From Corynebacterium liangguodongii (lineage in GTDB: Bacteria; Actinomycetota; Actinomycetes; Mycobacteriales; Mycobacteriaceae), in NCBI RefSeq assembly GCF_003070865.1, contig NZ_CP026948.1:62001-126000 (forward strand): 64,000 nt of DNA, written 5' to 3'. A program made the position numbers and the translations under genes. Under the pieces are notes generated by a model. The model saw only the letters and a list, made by a program, of their open reading frames with translations. It made no database searches and was not told where the DNA came from. Positions 52,786 through 61,795 of this stretch are shown one piece after another; the stretch's first letter is position 1, and each line of letters starts with the position of its first letter.

Positions 52786-53271
52786 GTGCCTTCCCAAAAA
52801 GCCTCTTTGCTGAGCCAGCTAATCCCCTTCGTCATCATCGGCGTGGGCTGCGCGGTGGTCGATTTTGGGATCACGTACCTCCTGACTTCTCCCTTCGGGC
52901 GCATGCCGGCCAAGGCGATCGGTTGGTGCTTCGGCACCCTGATCGCCTACCTGCTCAACTCCAAGTTCGCCTTCCAAGCCAAGGTCAGCGCCAAGAAGGC
53001 GGGGGCGGTGTTCATCCTCTACGGGGCGACCTTCGGCGTGCAGCTGCTGCTCTACGCCGTGACGGAACCGCCGCTCGCAGCGCTCGGATTTGTCAACCCG
53101 TGGAAGGACGGCATCTCCTTCATCATCGCCCAGGGCGTGGCCACCGTGACCAACTTTGCCCTGCAGCGCCGCCTGATCTTCCGGGCGGAGACGAAGATCG
53201 TCTCGTCTGCCGAACCGCGCGCGTTTAAGGACGCCGAAAATCCTCCCGCGCCCCCATCCGCAGTAGCGTGA
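52786..53271 (+). CDS. GtrA-family membrane protein (Rv3789-like)
   Basis: 161 residues with four membrane spans typical of GtrA (FVIIGVGCAVVDFGITYLLT, KAIGWCFGTLIAYLLNSKFAF, then FALQRRLIFRAE). Its neighbourhood with dprE1 mirrors mycobacterial Rv3789. Published proposals for Rv3789 include flipping decaprenyl-phospho-arabinose and recruiting AftA. It starts at GTG with TAGGAT as -10 eight bases before. Its last 47 bases overlap the convergent glfT1. Confidence 0.85.
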   Translation: MPSQKASLLSQLIPFVIIGVGCAVVDFGITYLLTSPFGRMPAKAIGWCFGTLIAYLLNSKFAFQAKVSAKKAGAVFILYGATFGVQLLLYAVTEPPLAALGFVNPWKDGISFIIAQGVATVTNFALQRRLIFRAETKIVSSAEPRAFKDAENPPAPPSAVA

Positions 53272-54139
53272 GCCACTTTGTGAACTCCTGCGGGTTTTTC
53301 CTTTGCACGAGGAAGAACCACCCGAAACGCACGACTTCCTGTAGTTTCATCGCCCGCATTCCGCGCTGGTTGATGATGTAGCCGCGGTTGCGGTAGGTGA
53401 AGTAGCGCTTCGTCTCGTTGTCGGGCCACTGCGCGTGGGCGCGCCCGCCCATGATGGGGTGGAACTCGCTGGATCCGTCGGGGTGGAGGTAGTAGGCGGT
53501 AAGCGCGGTGCCGTATTTCAGGCCCGATTGCGCTAATCGACGGTGGTACTCCACCTCATCGCCGCGGATGAATAGCCGGTAGTCGGGCACCCCGATGCGT
53601 TCCATTGCTTTTGCGCTGATCAGGGCGCCGTTGAACAGGGAGGCGTACTGGGGGAGAAAGTCGCCCTCCAATTCGCTGGTCTCGCGTTTCCAGGTCAGCC
53701 CCTGCCGTAACGGGAAGGCGAGCTTGGTTGGATCCTCGAGATTGGCCACGATCGGGCTGACCTCCGCGAGGCCTTCTCTCGTGGCTACTCGGTAGAGCTC
53801 CGCGAGGACGTTGTCATCGGCGGGTCGGCCGTCGTCGTCGGCGCACCAGATAGCGTCCGCCCCGAGAGCGAGGGCGTGCAGGAAGCCGTAGGCGAACCCG
53901 CCGGCGCCGCCGAGGTTGGTCTTCGAGGGGAGGTAGACGCCGCGCTCGGGGCATAGCGCCTCGAGCAGCTCTCGTACTTCCGGCTGGTTCCCGTTGTCCA
54001 CCACGATGATCCAGTCCACCCGGTGCGTCTGCTCGGCCACCATGGTGAGCGAGTGGCGCAAGAGCTCGACGCGGTTATGGGTGACAATCACGGCCGCGGT
54101 CGTGCCGTTTGGGTCCAGGGTCGTGTCCATACACTTCAT
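53225..54139 (-). CDS. glfT1: Galactofuranosyltransferase GlfT1
   Basis: 304-residue GT-A glycosyltransferase. The N-terminal VIVTHNRVELLRHSL, NLGGAGGFAYGF and the metal-binding CADDDGRP are typical of actinobacterial GlfT1 (Rv3782), which adds the first galactofuranoses to the rhamnosyl-GlcNAc-lipid linker. Starts MKCMDTT (54139) and MDTTLD (54130) are both possible. The 3' end overlaps gtrA by 47 bases tail to tail. In mycobacteria it sits between wzm and wzt, but here it is separated from both. Confidence 0.92.
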   Translation of the reverse strand: MKCMDTTLDPNGTTAAVIVTHNRVELLRHSLTMVAEQTHRVDWIIVVDNGNQPEVRELLEALCPERGVYLPSKTNLGGAGGFAYGFLHALALGADAIWCADDDGRPADDNVLAELYRVATREGLAEVSPIVANLEDPTKLAFPLRQGLTWKRETSELEGDFLPQYASLFNGALISAKAMERIGVPDYRLFIRGDEVEYHRRLAQSGLKYGTALTAYYLHPDGSSEFHPIMGGRAHAQWPDNETKRYFTYRNRGYIINQRGMRAMKLQEVVRFGWFFLVQRKNPQEFTKWLTLLRMGAREDFRRP

Positions 54140-54186
54140 TGTGCACGAGGGGAACCGTTGGGGGCCGAGCGGGACTCTAATGAAGT

Positions 54187-55095
54187 ATGAGACCTTTCAA
54201 CGGCATGCCCCTTGGCGACTCGTGGGGCATCACCCAACACCCGGGCCCGGGATACGTCCAGATTTCCACGCGCCGGTACGTTCCTCCGGAATCTCTGCGG
54301 CCGGACTGGGCCGTCGAGCTGCAGGCGAAATTGCACCCGCGCGGAGTGCGCTACGCAGCGCCCGCCGCTGCGCGTGCTTTGGCGAACGCCATCGAGCATC
54401 CCACCAGCATCATTACCGGCTACAGCGCTTTGGCAGTCTACGGATTGCCCCATTTGGCCGAAGGGCACGATACGACCCTCGTTGCCCCCGTAGCATCGAA
54501 CTCGATAGGTGGGCCGTGCACGCCGACGGTGACACGGCGCGGCTGCAAAGCGACGGAGGCGTGGACTGTGTCAGTTCACGGCTACCCCTTCCGCGTCGCT
54601 TCCCCGGCCGTTGCGACGGCCCAAGCCTTAAAGAGCCTCGAGCAGTTACCCGCCGTGCAGCTTATCGACGCCTCGAGGCGCCACCTCGGAGTCTCGCCTG
54701 AAGAAATCAAACTGGCTTGTCGCAGGCGCGTCAGCAAGAGGTGGGTAGAGAAGGTTTTGCGGCTCTCGAGCGCCCACGCAGATTCGCCCAAGGAGACTGA
54801 AATGCGCTTAATGACAGTGGACATAGCCGCAGATTTCAACCTCACGCTACGCGAGCAGCACCCCCTTCTGCTAGGCACTCAACTCATCACAGTTTTCGAT
54901 CTTGCCCTTCTCGAGCCCAAGATCGGACTCATGTACGACGGGCAGCACCATTGGGAGTATCAACAGCGGCAGAAGGATTCCCTCATCAACCTCGAGGCTA
55001 CGGCCCAAGGGTGGACCGTCCTCCGATTCTCCGCGGGGACTCTTCCAGAGTTGCCCTCTCGCCTACGGCGATTGCTCGCGGCGGTGGGTGGGTGA
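54187..55095 (+). CDS. DUF559-like protein with PD-(D/E)XK-type C-terminus
   Basis: 302 residues. The N-terminal part resembles an AbiEi-like transcription/antitoxin-type helical region (ITGYSALAVYGLPHL). The C-terminal 110 residues contain SPKETEMRLM, LMYDGQHHWEYQQRQKDSL and GWTVLRFSAGTL, the pattern of Vsr/DUF559 endonuclease-like domains common in corynebacteria and mycobacteria. A nuclease role is inferred from the fold only. It stands between glfT1 and wzt, breaking up the galactan cluster. The last codons run into the 94-bp repeat. Confidence 0.65.
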   Translation: MRPFNGMPLGDSWGITQHPGPGYVQISTRRYVPPESLRPDWAVELQAKLHPRGVRYAAPAAARALANAIEHPTSIITGYSALAVYGLPHLAEGHDTTLVAPVASNSIGGPCTPTVTRRGCKATEAWTVSVHGYPFRVASPAVATAQALKSLEQLPAVQLIDASRRHLGVSPEEIKLACRRRVSKRWVEKVLRLSSAHADSPKETEMRLMTVDIAADFNLTLREQHPLLLGTQLITVFDLALLEPKIGLMYDGQHHWEYQQRQKDSLINLEATAQGWTVLRFSAGTLPELPSRLRRLLAAVGG

Positions 55096-55266
55096 CATCG
55101 GTGACAGGTCGCTGCGTGGTGTCCTGGGGATAGTGACATCGGTGACGCAGGGGTGGTCGTTGGTGTCACGCGCGGCGGTGGGTGGGTGACATCGGTGGCA
55201 GGTCGCTGCGTGGTGTCCTGGGGATAGTGACATCGGTGACGCAGGGGTGGTCGTTGGTGTCACGCG
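55077..55266. repeat. 94-bp tandem repeat, two copies
   Basis: Unit 1 (55077-55170) and unit 2 (55171-55264) are identical except for one base (GTGACAGG versus GTGGCAGG). Each contains TGACATCGGTG twice and GCAGGGGTGG once. The first unit starts inside the 3' end of the DUF559-like gene. Related blocks occur at 1019-1105. The two copies are almost unchanged, so the duplication is recent. Confidence 0.9.
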
Positions 55267-55289
55267 TGGCGCACCAGCCAAAGCCACCC

Positions 55290-56078
55290 CTACATCCCGT
55301 GGAACCTCTCCACCAACTCGGCGACATACCCCCCGGCCTCCGGCCCCTCGTAGGCGGTAACCACGTCGGAGACGAGGCCGGCCTGCCTGATCTCGCCCTT
55401 GTCCACCCACAGGGCGGTGGTGCATAGCTGGGCTAGGAAGTCGTTGGAGTGGGAGGCGAAGACGAGGATGCCGGAGCGCTCGACCATCTCGGCGAGCTTG
55501 ACGCGGGCCTTGGCCATGAAGGCGGCATCGACGGCGCCGATTCCTTCGTCGAGAAGCAAGATCTCGGGCTCGATGGAGGTGACCACCCCGAGGGCGAGGC
55601 GCACCCGCATGCCGGTGGAGTAGGTGCGCAGCGGCATGTCGAGGTAGTCTCCGAGCTCTGAGAATTCGGCGATTTCGTCGATCTTGGCTTTCATCTGGCG
55701 GCGCGACTGCCCCAAAAACAACCCGCGGATGATGATGTTTTCGTAGCCCGAGATCTCCGGGTCCATGCCCACCCCCAGGTCGAAGACGGGAGCGACGCGC
55801 CCGCGCACCCGCGCCACCCCCCGTGTCGGCTCGTAGATCCCGGAGAGCAGGCGCAGCAGCGTCGATTTACCGGCGCCGTTGTGGCCGACGAGGCCGACGC
55901 GGTCGCCCTCGCGCAGGTGGAGGTTGATGTCTTTGAGCGCTTCGACGACGACGGTGTTGGAGGCGTTTCGCCCGATTGCACCGCCGGCGGTGGAGACGAC
56001 GGCCTTTTTCAGCGAGCGCGATTTCGCGTCGAAGATGGGGAAGTCGACGCAGGCGTTGTAGGTGTCGATGGAAACCAC
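55290..56078 (-). CDS. wzt: Galactan exporter ATP-binding subunit Wzt
   Basis: 262-residue ABC ATPase of the polysaccharide-export type. Walker A GHNGAGKST, signature YSTGMRVRLAL, Walker B ILLLDEGIGAVDAAF. It lacks the long carbohydrate-binding C-terminal domain, as the mycobacterial Rv3781 does. It powers export of lipid-linked galactan with Wzm. Ten bases separate it from wzm. Confidence 0.92.
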   Translation of the reverse strand: MVSIDTYNACVDFPIFDAKSRSLKKAVVSTAGGAIGRNASNTVVVEALKDINLHLREGDRVGLVGHNGAGKSTLLRLLSGIYEPTRGVARVRGRVAPVFDLGVGMDPEISGYENIIIRGLFLGQSRRQMKAKIDEIAEFSELGDYLDMPLRTYSTGMRVRLALGVVTSIEPEILLLDEGIGAVDAAFMAKARVKLAEMVERSGILVFASHSNDFLAQLCTTALWVDKGEIRQAGLVSDVVTAYEGPEAGGYVAELVERFHGM

Positions 56079-56088
56079 GATTTACTCC

Positions 56089-56988
56089 TTAAACCCAGTA
56101 CGGGACGCGGAAGCGCCACTGGCGCATCACGAGCACGGCGGCGAGGAGGCCGGCGATGGTGCAGGCACCGACGATGCCCCAGTGGTAGGCGGGCACCTCG
56201 AGCCCGATGAGCGGGCCGCGGACGATCTCGAGGTAGTGGTAGAGCGGGTTGAGCTCGGCGATGCGGGCGCGCTGGGCGACTTCGCCGCCTTGCTCGAGAA
56301 GGGTCTGGGTGGTCCAGACGATAGGGGTGACGTAGAACAGCAGCTGGACGAGGGATTCGAGCAGCGGCGCGACGTCGCGGAAGCGGGTGGCGATGACGCC
56401 GAAGAGCATGGTCACCCACACGCCGTTGATAACCAGCAGCGCCAGCGCCGGGATAGCCAGCAGGGTATTCCACGTCAGCGGGATCCGGAAAATGAGCACC
56501 AGCAGGACCCAGATAACCATGTTGTGCGCGAGGAAGAGCAGCTGGCGCCATACGAGGCGGTAGACGTGGACGGACAGCGCGGAGGGGAGTTGTTTGATCA
56601 ACCCCTCGTTTTCGATGAAGACGTTTGAGCCATCCTTGATGCAGCCGGCGATAAAGCCCCAGACTATGAAGCCGACGGTGACGTGGGGGAGGAACTCGCG
56701 CACCGAGATCTGGAAGAGCATGGAGTAGAGCAGCCCGAGGGCCAGCGCCATGACGCCGGTGGCGATGGTGATCCACAAAGGCCCAAGCACGCTGCGGCGG
56801 TAGCGCTGCTTGATGTCTTGCCAGCCGAGCTGGAGCCAGAGCTCGGATTGGCTCCAGCCGCGGCCGAGGTCGCGAAACGCTGTGCGGAAGGTCTTCGACG
56901 TCGAAGGGGGCGTGTCGGCGCTCCCGTCGCTGGTCATGCGGGTGACGTGGCTAAGCAAGCGCTCTCGTTGCTGGTGGTTGTCCTGCAC
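56089..56988 (-). CDS. wzm: Galactan exporter permease Wzm
   Basis: 299-residue ABC-2 type permease with six spans. The RfbA-like segment LGWQDIKQRYRRSVLGPLWI and the C-terminal NPLYHYLEIVRGPLIG are typical. It works with Wzt in moving galactan across the membrane. The first 45 residues are a polar cytoplasmic extension; a later ATG (MTSDGSAD) is an alternative start. It is transcribed as wzm-wzt. Confidence 0.92.
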   Translation of the reverse strand: MQDNHQQRERLLSHVTRMTSDGSADTPPSTSKTFRTAFRDLGRGWSQSELWLQLGWQDIKQRYRRSVLGPLWITIATGVMALALGLLYSMLFQISVREFLPHVTVGFIVWGFIAGCIKDGSNVFIENEGLIKQLPSALSVHVYRLVWRQLLFLAHNMVIWVLLVLIFRIPLTWNTLLAIPALALLVINGVWVTMLFGVIATRFRDVAPLLESLVQLLFYVTPIVWTTQTLLEQGGEVAQRARIAELNPLYHYLEIVRGPLIGLEVPAYHWGIVGACTIAGLLAAVLVMRQWRFRVPYWV

Positions 56989-57096
56989 ATCTTGGAGGGT
57001 ACCGGGGTGGTGCTGGTGATGTGCGTTGTGGGGTGGGCGTGTGCATAATTGGTAGCGTTGTCTATCGGCGCGGCTTGGGCGTTAAGGAGGTGGGGC

Positions 57097-58341
57097 GTGG
57101 GTTACGATGTTCCCAGCGTGCGCGGCCTTTATACCTCCCTATCCGACGGCTGGATCTACTTCAATGCGCACGATTGCCCGCAGGTGCCCGAGCGGGTATC
57201 GGCGGCCGTGGCGCGTTCTTTCCGCATCTCTCCGGTGGTTTCCACTCCCGAGCCGGCGGGGGGTTCTCACGCCAAGCAGTTCTCGGGGGCCGCGGAGGGG
57301 ACGGGCTTGCTTGTCGACGCCGCCGTCGCCGTCGCCGATCTCGTCGGGGCCACCCCGGACCGCGTGGTGCTCGGGCCGAGCCTTCCATATCTTTACGCGT
57401 CCCTGGCGGCGTCGATACGCCCGCTCGTGCGCCGCGCCTCGACGATCGTGCTCAACAACGTCGACCGCGTCGAGCTGACCTCCGCCTTGCTGCGGACGGG
57501 CGCGGATGTGCGCTGGGCGGCAGCCGATCTGGCCACCGGCGAGCTGCCGGGCTGGCAGTACATGGATCTAGTCGACGGCGCCACGCGGCTGGTTTCCGTG
57601 CCGGCCGCCCACCCGCACCTCGGCGTGATCGCCCCCGTGGCGGAGATCGTGGAGACGGTGCGCGCGCAATCGCGGGCCTGGGTGCTTGTCGACGCCTCTG
57701 CGTACGCCCCCTACCGCCCCATTAGCTTCGATGAGTGGGGCGCCGACATCGTCGCGGTCGATCTGAAAGAGATGGGCGGGCCGGAGATTGCGGCGCTGGT
57801 ATTCCGCGACGCCGCGATGTTTGCCCGTCTTGAATCGATCACCCGCCCGGGTGCCCGCGGGGCGGAGAAGCTCTCGCTGGGAATCTCTCCCGGCCTGGCC
57901 GGCGGGGTGGCCGCCACCGTCGACCACTACGCCTCCTTCCATGATGCCCCGGCGGGGCGTGCGTCGCGCCGCCACCGCCTGGCCACCTCCATGGGCGAGG
58001 CCGCGCGCTACCTCAACGGCCTCCGGGACGACCTGCACACCTTCTTGGGCACCCTGCCCGCGGTCCACATCGTGGGAGTCTCTGGGGAGGCCGCCGCGGA
58101 GACGCAGACGGAGATTGACCGCATCGCGCGGCTGTCCTTCGGGGTAGTCGGGGTGCCTGCGGAGACGGTCTACCAGCGCCTGCTGGCGCACGGGATCGTC
58201 GCCACGCTGACCCCGCCCTCCCCGCTGACGGAGGACATGGGTGTCGACGAGCTCGGGGGAGCGGTGACCGTCTCGCTCAGCCCGTTTAACACCTCCGCCG
58301 ACATTGACCAGCTCATCCGCACCGTCGCCTCGCTCGCTTAA
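57097..58341 (+). CDS. Cysteine-desulfurase-like class V aminotransferase (Rv3778c type)
   Basis: 414 residues from GTG with the strong site AAGGAGG seven bases upstream. The PLP lysine is probably in VAVDLKEMGGP, with a catalytic-core Asp in VLVDASAYAPY. The catalytic Cys loop of true SufS/NifS is not evident, so desulfurase activity is doubtful. It is syntenic with Rv3778c beside the export genes. Its stop overlaps the convergent oxidoreductase by four bases. Confidence 0.82.
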   Translation: MGYDVPSVRGLYTSLSDGWIYFNAHDCPQVPERVSAAVARSFRISPVVSTPEPAGGSHAKQFSGAAEGTGLLVDAAVAVADLVGATPDRVVLGPSLPYLYASLAASIRPLVRRASTIVLNNVDRVELTSALLRTGADVRWAAADLATGELPGWQYMDLVDGATRLVSVPAAHPHLGVIAPVAEIVETVRAQSRAWVLVDASAYAPYRPISFDEWGADIVAVDLKEMGGPEIAALVFRDAAMFARLESITRPGARGAEKLSLGISPGLAGGVAATVDHYASFHDAPAGRASRRHRLATSMGEAARYLNGLRDDLHTFLGTLPAVHIVGVSGEAAAETQTEIDRIARLSFGVVGVPAETVYQRLLAHGIVATLTPPSPLTEDMGVDELGGAVTVSLSPFNTSADIDQLIRTVASLA

Positions 58342-59273
58342 GGGATGAGCACCACCTTGCCGGTGTGCTCTCCCGACTCGAGAAAGTCGTGTGCGCGGGC
58401 GGCGTGGGCAAGCGGGAAAGTCTTGCTCACCGTCGGTTTGATCGCCCCGCTTTCGATCAGCGGCCACACGGCATCGACGGTGCTGGCCACGATTCTGGCC
58501 TTGTCCTCGCGCGGCCGTGAGCGCAGGGTGGTGGCGTGCACCGACTGTCGGCGCGGCATCATCCTGCCCAGGTTGAGCGTGCCCTTCGGCCCGCCCTGGA
58601 CCGCTATCGTGACCAGGCGGCCCCCGATAGCGAGGCTGCGCACGTTGCGCTCGAGGTATGGCCCGCCAACGACGTCCAAGATCACATCGCAGGAGCCCTC
58701 GAGCTCCTCTGCGAAGTCGGCCTCGTTGTAGTTGATGGCAATATCGGCGCCGAGGCGGCGGCAGTACTCCAGCTTCTCGGCGCTGCCTGCGGTGGTGGCC
58801 ACCTCGCAGCCGAGCGCTGCGAGCAGCTGGATGGCAAAAGAGCCAATGCCACCCGCGCCGCCGTGGACGAGGACGCGCTCGCCCTCGCGGACGCCGGCGA
58901 GCATGCCGAGGTTCGCCCACACCGTGCACGCCACCTCGACGATGCTGGCGGTCTCCACCAGCGATAGCCCCGCGGGGACGGGGGTGAGCTGGCCGCGCGG
59001 CACGGCGGCGACCTCGGCGTAGCCACCGCCGGCGAGCAGGCAGCCGACCTCCTCGCCGGTGCCCACGACAGTCCCTGCGCACTCGAGACCCATGGTCTCT
59101 GGCTCGCCGGGCGGCGGCGGGTACATCCCCTTGGCCTGCATGAGATCGGCGCGGTTGACGCCCGCGGCGGCGACTTCGACCACGACCTCGTCGTCTGCGG
59201 GGGCGGGGGCGGGGGCGTCGACAAGCGAGAGCGAGCGCGGATCGTCCGGGTTAGCGAGCGTGATTGCCTTCAT
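58338..59273 (-). CDS. NAD(P)H:quinone oxidoreductase-like zinc-free MDR protein
   Basis: 311 residues of the quinone-oxidoreductase branch of medium-chain dehydrogenases. GVNRADLMQAKGMYPPPPG and VHGGAGGIGSFAIQLL (nucleotide motif) are diagnostic; zinc-ligand residues are absent. It corresponds to Rv3777 next to Rv3778c. It reduces quinones or enones with NADPH; the physiological substrate is unknown. Confidence 0.9.
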   Translation of the reverse strand: MKAITLANPDDPRSLSLVDAPAPAPADDEVVVEVAAAGVNRADLMQAKGMYPPPPGEPETMGLECAGTVVGTGEEVGCLLAGGGYAEVAAVPRGQLTPVPAGLSLVETASIVEVACTVWANLGMLAGVREGERVLVHGGAGGIGSFAIQLLAALGCEVATTAGSAEKLEYCRRLGADIAINYNEADFAEELEGSCDVILDVVGGPYLERNVRSLAIGGRLVTIAVQGGPKGTLNLGRMMPRRQSVHATTLRSRPREDKARIVASTVDAVWPLIESGAIKPTVSKTFPLAHAARAHDFLESGEHTGKVVLIP

Positions 59274-59325
59274 GGCGCCCCAGATTAACGGCCGGAGTGG
59301 GACCGTGGGTAGAATCTGCCCTACT

Positions 59326-59413
<88 letters not shown>

Positions 59414-59417
59414 ATCC

Positions 59418-60545
59418 CTACACCCGATCCAGCGCGCCCAGGATGCGCTGCGCCGCCGCCTGGGGGTCTGCCCACTTGTCCAGGCCGAACAGGCCGATGC
59501 GGAAGGTGGAGAAGTCCTCGCCCTCGCCGATGACGAGGGGGACGCCGGCTGCGATCTGCACGCCGAAGGGCTTGAGCGCCGCACCGGACTTCAGCTCAGG
59601 GGTATCGGCGTAGAGCACCACGACGCCGTTGGACTCGAAACCTTCGGCGGCCACGGACGTGTAGCCGCGGGCGTAGGCGCCCTCGCGCACGGCGCGGCCG
59701 AGCTCGACCTGGCGCTGGGCAAGGGTGTCGAGGCCGATGGCGAGGGATTCCTTCATCACCTCGAGGTTGTGCACGATGGTGTCGGTCGGCAGGGTGGAGT
59801 GGTAGGCCGCCACGCCGTCGCGGTAGCCCTCGAAGATCTCCAGCCAGCGCTTGAGGTCCAGGGTAAAGGAGGTCGATTCGCTGGCAACGACCGCTGCGCG
59901 CCCGGCGGCGCTGAGCATGACGTAGCCGGTCGCGGGGGAGCCCGACCAGGACTTCTGCGGCGCGGAGACGAGCACGTCCACGCCCGCCTCCCGCATGTTG
60001 GTGAAGTCCGCGCCGGCGGCGATGCAGTCGAGGACGAACAGTGCGCCGGCGTCGTGGGCTGCTGCGCCTAAGACCGTGACGTAGTCGGGTCCGAGCGTGG
60101 TGCCGGAGGCGGTCTCGGTGTGGGCGGTGACCACCAGGTCGGGTTGGAAGGAGGCGATGGCGGCGCGGACGTCGTCAAGCGCGGGAGGGGCGTAAGCGGG
60201 GCGCTCGGAGTCGTCGGTGGGCACGGCGTTGAGCACCTTGACCTGGTCGGTGATCTGGTCTTTTTCGATGATCTGGCTCCAGCGGTAGGTGAAGTTGCCC
60301 TGCCGGATAATCAGCACCTTCTTCCCCGTGGCGAGCTGGCGGGCGACCGCCTCCATCGCCCCGGTGCCCCCGCCCGGGATGAGCGCTACGGTCTCGGCTC
60401 CGTAAGTTTCGGTGAGGATGCCGAGCAGCTCCTGGGCCGCGGAGATGAACTTGCGCGACATGTGGTTGAGCGAGCGGTCGGTAAAGACGACCGAGTATTC
60501 GAGCAGGCCGTCGGGGTCGATGTCGGGGCGGGGCAGTTGCGTCAT
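59418..60545 (-). CDS. Alanine-glyoxylate aminotransferase-family protein
   Basis: 375 residues, class V PLP aminotransferase. IPGGGTGAMEAVARQL binds the cofactor phosphate, FVLDCIAAGADF contains the PLP-contacting Asp, and SAPQKSWSG holds the PLP lysine. ATG 60545 is chosen over upstream starts because MTQLPRPDIDPDGLLEYS gives the usual N-terminus. The amino donor and acceptor cannot be fixed; a serine/alanine-glyoxylate or phosphoserine-type activity is possible. The 3' end lies four bases from the tRNA gene. Confidence 0.85.
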   Translation of the reverse strand: MTQLPRPDIDPDGLLEYSVVFTDRSLNHMSRKFISAAQELLGILTETYGAETVALIPGGGTGAMEAVARQLATGKKVLIIRQGNFTYRWSQIIEKDQITDQVKVLNAVPTDDSERPAYAPPALDDVRAAIASFQPDLVVTAHTETASGTTLGPDYVTVLGAAAHDAGALFVLDCIAAGADFTNMREAGVDVLVSAPQKSWSGSPATGYVMLSAAGRAAVVASESTSFTLDLKRWLEIFEGYRDGVAAYHSTLPTDTIVHNLEVMKESLAIGLDTLAQRQVELGRAVREGAYARGYTSVAAEGFESNGVVVLYADTPELKSGAALKPFGVQIAAGVPLVIGEGEDFSTFRIGLFGLDKWADPQAAAQRILGALDRV

Positions 60546-60555
60546 GCGTCCAACT

Positions 60556-61578
60556 CTAGCTGTGGATCGCGTCCCAGGCGCGCAAAAACTGCTCCGCTTC
60601 CTCACGGTTTGTCACCGTCACCCGCAGGCCCTCGGGGAAGGCGCGCACAACAACGCCCTCAGCGGCGAGCCTTTCGCTTATCGACGCCGCATCCACCCCA
60701 GGCAGCCACACGAAGTTGGCCTCGCTGCGCGCCGCCCCGATGCGGTCTGCCACCTCATCGCGCACGGCGATGGTCTCTCCCGTGCGCTGTGCCAGCGATT
60801 CGGGGGCGCCGAGGGAGGCGATCGCCCCGGCCTGGGCCACCGAGCTGACTTGGAAGGGGATGGCGACTTTGCTGAGGGCGTCGATAAGCTCGCGCCGCCC
60901 GAACGCGTAGCCCACGCGCACCCCGGCGAGCCCGTAGGCCTTGGAAAACGTGCGCAAAGCGACGACGTTGGGGTAGCGGCGGATCGCCTCGGTGCCCACG
61001 ACCGCGTCCTCGTCGCGGTTGTACTCGAAGTAGGCCTCGTCGAGGGCGACCGTGACCCGCGGCGGGACCTTGGCCATAAAGGCATCGAACTCGGCGTTGG
61101 TGATGACCTGCCCGGAAGGGTTGTTTGGCGTGCACACGAAGATCAGCGAGGTCGCCTCATCGATGAGCGCGGCCATCGCGTCGAGGTCGTGCCTGCCGTC
61201 GCGGTCAATGGGAACCGGCCGGGGTTTCGCGCCCACGACCTGCAAAAAGATCGGGTAGGCCTCGAAGCTGCGCCAGGCGTAGATGACGTTGTTCTCCGCC
61301 GTGCAGGTCGCCTGCACGAGCTGCTGGAGCAGCGCCGAGGAGCCGTTGCCCACCGCGACCTCGCACGCCTCCACCCCGAGGTGCGCCGCGAGTGTCTCGC
61401 GCAGCTCGACGGCGAACATGTCGGGGTAGCGGTTGGCTCCGGCCGCAGCGGCTGCCATGGCCTCCGCCGCCTCCTCCAGCGGGCCCTCGGCCGACTCGTT
61501 CGACGAGAGCTTCACCGCGTCGGGGAACGCCTTGCCGGGCGCGTACGGGGGAATCGAGGCGATGTCGGGACGGATCAT
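60556..61578 (-). CDS. Histidinol-phosphate/aromatic aminotransferase (HisC2/Pat type)
   Basis: 340 residues, class I/II PLP fold. LSSNESAEGP at the start, CTPNNPSGQ, VALDEAYFEY and RTFSKAYGLAGVRVGY with the PLP lysine are hallmark segments of HisC-like enzymes. Mycobacterial counterpart Rv3772. It could serve histidine or phenylalanine/tyrosine synthesis. ATG 61578 is chosen because TACACT (-10) ends seven bases upstream, predicting a leaderless transcript; ATG 61584 is an alternative. Ten bases separate it from the next aminotransferase gene. Confidence 0.87.
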   Translation of the reverse strand: MIRPDIASIPPYAPGKAFPDAVKLSSNESAEGPLEEAAEAMAAAAAGANRYPDMFAVELRETLAAHLGVEACEVAVGNGSSALLQQLVQATCTAENNVIYAWRSFEAYPIFLQVVGAKPRPVPIDRDGRHDLDAMAALIDEATSLIFVCTPNNPSGQVITNAEFDAFMAKVPPRVTVALDEAYFEYNRDEDAVVGTEAIRRYPNVVALRTFSKAYGLAGVRVGYAFGRRELIDALSKVAIPFQVSSVAQAGAIASLGAPESLAQRTGETIAVRDEVADRIGAARSEANFVWLPGVDAASISERLAAEGVVVRAFPEGLRVTVTNREEAEQFLRAWDAIHS

Positions 61579-61585
61579 GCGCATC

Positions 61586-61591
61586 AGTGTA
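61586..61591 (-). promoter_or_regulatory. -10 box of the hisC-like gene
   Basis: TACACT on the minus strand (61591 to 61586). Seven bases separate it from the A of the ATG, which fits a leaderless start. Confidence 0.5.
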
Positions 61592-61633
61592 TTTGGTTCC
61601 AAGCCCGGGCGTTGGGTAGTATGCAAAAGGTCT

Positions 61634-61725
61634 GGAGACGTGCCAGAGTGGCCGAATGGGGCTCCCTGCTAAGGAGTTGCCCTCTTTGCGGAGGGCCGCA
61701 GGTTCAAATCCTGTCGTCTCCGCCA
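61634..61725 (+). tRNA. tRNA-Ser (anticodon GCU)
   Basis: 92 nucleotides. The acceptor GGAGACG pairs with CGTCTCC and the CCA is encoded. The anticodon loop CTGCTAA between CTCC and GGAG gives GCU. It has a long variable arm and GGTTCAAATCC. It is followed by a strong terminator. Confidence 0.96.
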
Positions 61726-61734
61726 GTGCTTATG

Positions 61735-61762
61735 CCCCCACCTTCTATGCGGTGGGGGTTTT
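61735..61762 (+). terminator. Terminator after tRNA-Ser(GCU)
   Basis: CCCCCACC (61735-61742), eight-base loop, GGTGGGGG (61751-61758), TTTT. It separates the tRNA from the potassium-uptake operon. Confidence 0.85.
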
Positions 61763-61795
61763 GCTTCTCGCCCCGCGCGTCTATGCTGTGCGCTC

